Source: Pseudoalteromonas aurantia 208
GTDB taxonomy: Bacteria > Pseudomonadota > Gammaproteobacteria > Enterobacterales > Alteromonadaceae
Reading direction: 5' to 3'
Assembly: GCF_014858725.1 (NCBI RefSeq)
Contig: NZ_AQGV01000009.1
Span: 124,001 to 188,000 of the forward strand
DNA: 64,000 nucleotides
This document shows positions 58,697 through 64,000 of the stretch, piece after piece. Position 1 is the first letter of the stretch, and each line of letters opens with the position of its first letter. The notes beneath the pieces were generated by a model, which saw only the letters and a program-made list of their open reading frames with translations, searched no databases and had not been told where the DNA came from. The translations under genes and the position numbers were made by a program.

Positions 58697-61600
58697 CTAC
58701 CCCGGCTTATGAGGTAGCCTGAAAAACAGTGCGTACAATACGGGGATAACACCAAGCGTCAATAGTGTTGAAAACAATAGCCCCCCCATAATACTCAATG
58801 CCATCGGCTCCCACATTTCCCCTCCACCTAAATAAAGAGGAACCAGGCCTAATACCGTTGTGGCAGTCGTCAATAAAATAGGCCTCATACGCGCCTGTGC
58901 TGCATTAACGATGGCCTCTATGGGTGAATCTGGTAACTCATCCAATTCAATCTTAATCCGCTCTAACAACACAATCGCGTTATTAATAACGATACCAGCG
59001 AGAGAAATAACCCCTAACAATGTCATAAAGCCAAAGAAAGATTGGCCAATCAACAACCCTGCAACAACACCTATGAACCCAAGTGGTATGGTGGCTAACA
59101 CCATTGCCGATTTGCGAAGTGAATTAAATTGACCGATTAGCAATATAACAATAATTAGAACTGCAATTGGTAGCTTATCTGCGATGGATTGATTTGCTTT
59201 CCCCGATGACTCAGCTTCACCACCTAGCGCATAATCATAGCCAAACGGCCACTGTTGCTTTTGCTCATCTAGCCAAGGAGTAATTGCAGCAAACCCTTCG
59301 CTTGCCGTGATCCCTTCAACTTGTGCACCTACGACCACTGACTTTAATCTATCACGACGGAATATCTGCGCGTTTTCCCATACCACATGAATATCGGCAA
59401 CTTGCTTAAGCGGAACCGAGTTTCCAGATGATTGTGAATAAACAACCATCGCCTCAAGTTTGCTAATATCTTGTCTATCTGCTGCAATTGAGCGCAAAGT
59501 AACGGGAATGATATCATCCCCTTCTCGATACTGCGTTAGCTCTAAACCACTTAAGCCGGTTTGCAGTGATGTCGCAATATCTTTACTTGATACACCCGCT
59601 CTGCGTGCTCTTGTTTGATTAATATCAATCTGTAGTTTTTTTATCGGCATCCCCCAGTCATCGCTAATTGACTTCAAACCAGCTGTTTGTCGCATTTTAT
59701 CTTTTAACTGGGCAACAATTTGCATTACTTCCGCGGTATCACTACCAGACACTCTAAATTCAACAGGGTTTGCGATAGGCGCGCCATTTTCAATTTTCCG
59801 CTGCTTCAGTAATAAATCAGGGTGACGTGCTAGCGCATAGCCTTCAATGTTCGCCATCATTTCATCGATGATTTTATAAGAAGTCACTGACACTATCATC
59901 AGAGCGTAATTTGAACTTGTTGACTCTGGTGTGTGTGTTAACAAAAAGCGAGGACCACCATTACCGATATAACTTACCCATTTAGTGACACCTACTGGTT
60001 GCTTTTCATTCACTTGCAGTTGCGATTGTAAATAACCTTCCATATCAGAAACCAATGCTTCAGTCGTCTGCAACCGTGTACCTACAGGCAATTCCAGCTC
60101 AACTTTGAAGTAAGCGCGATCTGAGGGAGGGAAAAAAACATTTGGAATTAACTTCAACCCTTGAATGGCCAACAATAGCATGCCAATGCAAACGGCAACT
60201 GTTAGCCACCTAAACTTCAGTAGCGTATATAGAATACGCCTGTAACTACTATAAATCCCCCCCGCGTATGGGTTAACATCTTGTTTAATATTCACTTTGG
60301 TAAAATAGACACACAGCATCGGGATCATCGTCATCGCCAATAACCAAGAGCACAGTAAAGTGATCGTCACAACTTTAAAGAGTGAGGCTGTATATTCACC
60401 CGTTGATGATTCAGCAAGAAAGATTGGCAAGAATGCCGCACCGGTAGTCAGTGAAGAGACCAACAAAGGGACTTTTAATTCGTTGGCAGAATCCACAGCA
60501 GCATCTATGGCTCGCTTGCCTTTTTCCATTTGAACCATGATATTTTCTGACATAACAATGCCATTATCTACCAACATTCCCAGCGCGATGATCAATGCAG
60601 CCAACGATATTTGATCAATCGAGATATCAAAGAACGACATCACTAATATGCCAAATACCATACTCATGGGGATCAAGCTAGCAACAATCAAACCAGTACG
60701 AAAACCTAAGCTAAACAACATAACTAAGGTCACAACTAAAATAGCTTGAAATAAGTTGGAGACAAAATCATTGACTTTTTGTTCCACCTCTTGTGGCAGG
60801 AAAGACAACAGCTTAAACTCAACCCCTATTGGGTAAACCCCCTCTAAATAGCGTATACTTTCAAGAACTTGTTCACCTAACGCTAGATTGTTTCCACCTG
60901 CCCGCATTGAGATAGCCAATGTGAGTCCAGAGTCTGTTCCTACCCGTACTTTGCTTTTCGCCGGATCAACATAATCTCGGTACACCTTAGCGATATCAGC
61001 CAAAGAAATAACTTGATCACTGCCTGGAATATTTATAATCGTTTGTGCGATATCTTCTATGGACTCAAAATTACCACTTGGTTCAAGGGCTAACGTTTCA
61101 TCATCAATATACAATGACCCACCTGGATTAACGATATTTCTCGCCGACAATTGGTCTTTTAACTGATTTGCCGATAACCCAAGGGCCGCCAATCTAGTAT
61201 TTTCAAACTCTATAAATACACGTTGCTCTTGCGTACCGTAAATATCAACCTTTGCCGCCTCTGGTAGGCGTAAAAAAGCATCTCTGACTTGCTCAGCCAC
61301 TTCTTCCATTTCTCGATAACTGTATCCTTCGGCCGTTAAACCTATCACGATGCCAAAGACGTCCCCAAACTCATCATTTACGATAGGTGTTTGCGCTCCA
61401 TTGGGTAAATCTCCTTCAATACTTTGAATTTTTCGTCGTAGGTTATCCCAAATAGGCCGCATATCCTTGTAGCTTTCTTTGATATTCACACTAACAATTG
61501 ACACACCCGTTTTTGAAGTACTGGTAATAAAGTCTAACTCGGGGATTTGTTGCGCCACCTTTTCAATTTGATCAGTGACCAGCTCTTCAACACGCTGTGG

Positions 61601-61765
61601 ACTCGCACCAGGAAATTGCGTAACCACTTGTGCAGTACGAATGATAAAACCAGGGTCATAATCTTTTGGCATGTTATTAAAAGCCGATAAGCCAAATAGT
61701 AACAATGCGGCAAAAATAACCCACGCAGTTCGGTTATTCTCTAATGCTAAACGCGTTATATTCAC
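58697..61765 (-). CDS. RND family efflux permease (AcrB/MexF-like)
   Basis: A 1022-aa inner-membrane proton-driven efflux pump of the HAE/RND family. It has twelve predicted membrane segments and two large periplasmic loops. The TM4 motif includes LAALIIALGMLVDNGIVMSEN, with the Asp-Asn of the proton relay, and a second copy near the C-terminus reads GVISLAGIVINNAIVLLERI. It begins with GTG at 61765, sharing one base with the adaptor stop (TAGTG). No outer-membrane channel is encoded here, so TolC encoded elsewhere probably completes the pump. Confidence 0.92.
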   Translation of the reverse strand: MNITRLALENNRTAWVIFAALLLFGLSAFNNMPKDYDPGFIIRTAQVVTQFPGASPQRVEELVTDQIEKVAQQIPELDFITSTSKTGVSIVSVNIKESYKDMRPIWDNLRRKIQSIEGDLPNGAQTPIVNDEFGDVFGIVIGLTAEGYSYREMEEVAEQVRDAFLRLPEAAKVDIYGTQEQRVFIEFENTRLAALGLSANQLKDQLSARNIVNPGGSLYIDDETLALEPSGNFESIEDIAQTIINIPGSDQVISLADIAKVYRDYVDPAKSKVRVGTDSGLTLAISMRAGGNNLALGEQVLESIRYLEGVYPIGVEFKLLSFLPQEVEQKVNDFVSNLFQAILVVTLVMLFSLGFRTGLIVASLIPMSMVFGILVMSFFDISIDQISLAALIIALGMLVDNGIVMSENIMVQMEKGKRAIDAAVDSANELKVPLLVSSLTTGAAFLPIFLAESSTGEYTASLFKVVTITLLCSWLLAMTMIPMLCVYFTKVNIKQDVNPYAGGIYSSYRRILYTLLKFRWLTVAVCIGMLLLAIQGLKLIPNVFFPPSDRAYFKVELELPVGTRLQTTEALVSDMEGYLQSQLQVNEKQPVGVTKWVSYIGNGGPRFLLTHTPESTSSNYALMIVSVTSYKIIDEMMANIEGYALARHPDLLLKQRKIENGAPIANPVEFRVSGSDTAEVMQIVAQLKDKMRQTAGLKSISDDWGMPIKKLQIDINQTRARRAGVSSKDIATSLQTGLSGLELTQYREGDDIIPVTLRSIAADRQDISKLEAMVVYSQSSGNSVPLKQVADIHVVWENAQIFRRDRLKSVVVGAQVEGITASEGFAAITPWLDEQKQQWPFGYDYALGGEAESSGKANQSIADKLPIAVLIIVILLIGQFNSLRKSAMVLATIPLGFIGVVAGLLIGQSFFGFMTLLGVISLAGIVINNAIVLLERIKIELDELPDSPIEAIVNAAQARMRPILLTTATTVLGLVPLYLGGGEMWEPMALSIMGGLLFSTLLTLGVIPVLYALFFRLPHKPG

Positions 61766-62835
61766 TATACACCCTCACTGAATTTTACAATTTGCCCTTG
61801 CGTTACTTTACTCATACCTGCAGTAACTACATGCACACCTTCCGTCAAACCGGAAATTACCGTAAATCCAAATGGTGTAATATCACCAACATTTATAGGT
61901 GTTTTAACTACTTTTCCTTTACCTTGCTCAACACTTGTTACTGTCCAAACAAAGTTACCGCTGCTATCTTTTAATACCGTTTTAATTGGCACATAAATTT
62001 TGTTTTTCTGACCTTTTCGTACACTGGCCATGACTCGAGCTGTCATGCCTGGGAGCACGTTATAGCCTGCAGGAGGAAGCATACTCAATGTCACCTCATA
62101 GGTTTTAGTCACATCATCGGCTTGTGTACTTACTTCAACAAAACTCAACGGAAACTGTTTCCCAGGTATCGCAGCAAACTCAGCAAATATTTGTGCTGGC
62201 GTTTCTTTTGATACTCTCACCATCATACTTTCTGGCACATTAATTTTTAGGTTAATACGCTCGATATCCTGTAACGTTGCGATTGTTTGCTTCGCCTGCA
62301 CCTCTTCAAATTTTTCTATATGTGTTCGTGCCACCACCCCACTAAACGAGGCATGCAACATCGTATAGTCCAAATTATTATTCGCTGTTGCCAGCTTACT
62401 TTTTGCACTGGCAAACTGTGCTTTTAGCTGATCATAATCCGCCTGAGAAATAGTACCCGAAGTTATGAGCTGCTTTGCCCGCCCAAAATCAGCTTCAGCT
62501 TTATCAAATGCTGCTTGAGCTTCATCTAAGGCTAATTTATAGTTGGTATCGTCCAACTGAGCAATCACGTCGCCTTTTTGAACCTCCTCTCCTTGTTTGA
62601 ACAATAAAGAGATAACTTCTCCCGCGACTTTAAAAGATAAGTCAGCCGTATTTGCCGCATCCACCACTGCAGGAAACTCTTGCAGAGGACCATCATGATG
62701 AACAGCCACAGTCATCACTCGCACAGGTCTAAGTACCGGTTCGTCACTCTGTTGAGTCACTTGCTCACTGCATGCGCTGACCATTGCTAATAAAATGCCG
62801 GAAAACAACACGTGCTTAGTTCGTTTATAATTCAT
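61765..62835 (-). CDS. RND efflux periplasmic adaptor lipoprotein
   Basis: A 356-aa membrane fusion protein. The signal peptide ends in a lipobox MVSAC (Cys about residue 22), so it is anchored to the inner membrane. It then has a biotinyl/lipoyl half (VISLLFKQGEEVQKGDVIAQ), an alpha-helical hairpin (about 95-145, AQAAFDKAEADFGRAKQLIT), and beta-barrel and membrane-proximal domains (NVLPGMTARVMASV). It links the RND permease to an outer-membrane channel. It follows the lipoprotein gene after 9 bases and overlaps the permease gene by one base. Confidence 0.93.
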   Translation of the reverse strand: MNYKRTKHVLFSGILLAMVSACSEQVTQQSDEPVLRPVRVMTVAVHHDGPLQEFPAVVDAANTADLSFKVAGEVISLLFKQGEEVQKGDVIAQLDDTNYKLALDEAQAAFDKAEADFGRAKQLITSGTISQADYDQLKAQFASAKSKLATANNNLDYTMLHASFSGVVARTHIEKFEEVQAKQTIATLQDIERINLKINVPESMMVRVSKETPAQIFAEFAAIPGKQFPLSFVEVSTQADDVTKTYEVTLSMLPPAGYNVLPGMTARVMASVRKGQKNKIYVPIKTVLKDSSGNFVWTVTSVEQGKGKVVKTPINVGDITPFGFTVISGLTEGVHVVTAGMSKVTQGQIVKFSEGV

Positions 62836-62844
62836 ATTGGGCTC

Positions 62845-63546
62845 CTAGTTTTGCGCCATTTTATTTTTTGTCATACTGCTAACAAAGTTGTTAACCCAAA
62901 TATCCAATATAGCTTTCACCGCTTGGACATTTTCTTCGCCATTCGCTTTAATGACCGCTTCAAGTTGCTTGCTGGCCGTCATCATAAATACAGGTTCAAT
63001 TTGCTCAGCAATATAGAAAGCTGACTCTAAAGATACTGAAGTAACCACTTCGGTTTGCTCTGTCGCAGCTAAGTACGCGCTTTTACCAGCGTTGTAAACA
63101 AGCTTAACGGGAACAAAATCTCGCACATCTAACGATGTTTCTTGAAAATCAATATTCGTAAAGGCACCTTTTACAACCAATGTATTCTCGCTAAGTACCG
63201 ACGGTTTAACAGTAACGACTTGGTAATATGGTGACAGCTTCTTTTGCAACTGAGATTGCATATAATGACTTAACTTAATTATATGAGATTGATTAATCGA
63301 TAAAAATTCTGCGTTATCATTCGCGTTTAGCCACACTTCAAACTTCGGCAAGTAGATGGTTTTGATTTGCTGCATTCGCGCTTTATTCAGTTGAGGCGAA
63401 CGGTACATTAACACATCAGGGTATTCTTCATTTGGTTTAAGTAATTGATAATCTTCTAAGAACCCCGTTTGTGTGTGTTGCACTGAACTACACGCACTAA
63501 CCAACAAGCCAAAAAGAATGATACATATCATACGAATGAGAGGCAT
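62845..63546 (-). CDS. DUF3313-like lipoprotein upstream of RND pump
   Basis: A 233-aa lipoprotein: the signal peptide (ICIILFGLLVSAC) ends in a lipobox with Cys at about residue 19. The mature part starts TGFLEDYQLLKPNEEYPDVL, the pattern of the DUF3313 family, whose role is unknown. It is the first gene of the operon with the RND adaptor and permease (9-base gap), so I infer a role tied to the pump or its substrate. The gene has no close paralogue in this window. Confidence 0.7.
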   Translation of the reverse strand: MPLIRMICIILFGLLVSACSSVQHTQTGFLEDYQLLKPNEEYPDVLMYRSPQLNKARMQQIKTIYLPKFEVWLNANDNAEFLSINQSHIIKLSHYMQSQLQKKLSPYYQVVTVKPSVLSENTLVVKGAFTNIDFQETSLDVRDFVPVKLVYNAGKSAYLAATEQTEVVTSVSLESAFYIAEQIEPVFMMTASKQLEAVIKANGEENVQAVKAILDIWVNNFVSSMTKNKMAQN

Positions 63547-63798
63547 ATAAAAGCTCCATTTAGAACACTTAATAACAATTGCACTATAAAAACATCAATT
63601 AGCTTATCCATACATGACGTAAATGTACGTATTTGCAAATAAATGTAACCTAGTCGATTAAATTGCAAGTATAGAGATAAGGTAGAAAAAAAGAGACGAG
63701 AAGTCTATGAGTATATTTAGTATGGGTTGAGTATGTACTGCAAATTGATCCCCAGTGTGATCGTGTGTTTACCTTCGAGTATTACCACTTTTATTACC
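63547..63798. other. Intergenic region upstream of RND operon
   Basis: This 252-base AT-rich stretch separates the lipoprotein gene from the terminator at 63799. It should hold the promoter of the lipoprotein-adaptor-permease operon on the minus strand. I see no ORF of credible size and no clear operator, though the sequence TATAGAGATAAGG occurs near 63671-63683. Confidence 0.4.
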
Positions 63799-63821
63799 AA
63801 AAAGCAGCTCTATTGAGCTGC
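63799..63821 (-). terminator. Intrinsic terminator after the Cys-rich peptide gene
   Basis: On the minus strand, GCAGCTC / GAGCTGC (63804-63810 with 63815-63821, AATA loop) is followed by TTTTT. It lies 20 bases past the stop of the partial peptide gene. Confidence 0.8.
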
Positions 63822-63840
63822 CCAAACCTTAGTAAATGAA

Positions 63841-64000
63841 TTAACAGATACCTGTAATATTACACACTTGATCAGGCCCTGGTGCCGAAAAGCAATCAGC
63901 TGAACAAGCTTGTGATTCAACTGGACAGCGATAAGATTGGTAACTGCTACCACCAGCTATATTCGGTGTCATATGATCTGCAATTGCAGTGCTATCTTTG
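63841..64000 (-). CDS. C-terminus of a Cys-rich small protein or peptide precursor (partial)
   Basis: An open frame enters from the window edge on the minus strand and ends at TAA 63841. The visible 52 residues read KDSTAIADHMTPNIAGGSS, YQSYRCPVESQACSADCF and SAPGPDQVCNITGIC. Five Cys fall in the last 28 residues, and an IAGG double-glycine motif precedes the Cys-rich part, as in many exported peptides with a leader and a modified core. An internal ATG at 63972 would give a 43-aa protein without a clear leader. Whether this is a bacteriocin-like or lanthipeptide precursor, or another secreted protein, cannot be settled without the upstream DNA. A terminator follows. Confidence 0.65.
   Translation of the reverse strand, partial: KDSTAIADHMTPNIAGGSSYQSYRCPVESQACSADCFSAPGPDQVCNITGIC

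Noticed and set aside
1..64000. tRNA, rRNA or prophage genes
   Set aside because: No cloverleaf, rRNA segment, integrase or phage structural gene was recognised on either strand.

Overview
The window reads as a chromosomal segment of a marine gammaproteobacterium, most likely Pseudoalteromonas or a close relative. This is inferred from AT-rich DNA, gammaproteobacterial housekeeping genes in familiar order (rpmB-radC beside coaBC-slmA, rpoZ-spoT, trmH-recG, rnr-rlmB, asnA/asnC, efp with epmA and epmB), many surface and signalling proteins, and short inverted-repeat elements between genes. No database search was possible.

Positions 1-24200 are mostly housekeeping: the start of rpmB, radC, coaBC, slmA, a secreted S9 peptidase, gmk, rpoZ, spoT, ridA, a FapA/DUF342 protein, asnA and its regulator asnC, trmH, recG, galE, a secreted TolB-like protein, prkB, yjjX, yjjG, rlmB and rnr. 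Two tandem copies of a 193-bp inverted-repeat element lie between prkB and yjjX.

Positions 24336-43735 (about 19 kb, minus strand) form the main accessory locus. A giant exported protein gene, with DUF11-type domains followed by SdrD_B-type repeats, overlaps by 8 bp a gene for an outer-membrane protein with an OmpA-like domain and a predicted beta-barrel. The giant gene carries a 351-bp tandem repeat array of about 16 near-identical units. Its reading frame is broken at two places inside the array. Comparison with intact units implies 121 bp and 262 bp missing; restoring them gives one exact frame of 5,235 codons plus stop. The breaks look more like assembly collapse or recombination than ancient decay.

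Positions 43900-51000 hold signalling and transport genes: a hybrid histidine kinase, a DesK/DesR-like two-component pair, an EamA transporter overlapping a glycerophosphodiester phosphodiesterase, and a chemotaxis receptor with almost no periplasmic part. Positions 50890-53556 carry EF-P and both enzymes that lysylate it. A YjfB-like small protein, a small unknown protein, a large periplasmic-binding-protein/HD-GYP sensor and a DUF3016 protein follow. A 263-bp nested inverted-repeat element precedes an RND efflux operon (lipoprotein, adaptor, permease). The last 160 bases encode the Cys-rich C-terminus of a peptide that runs off the window.
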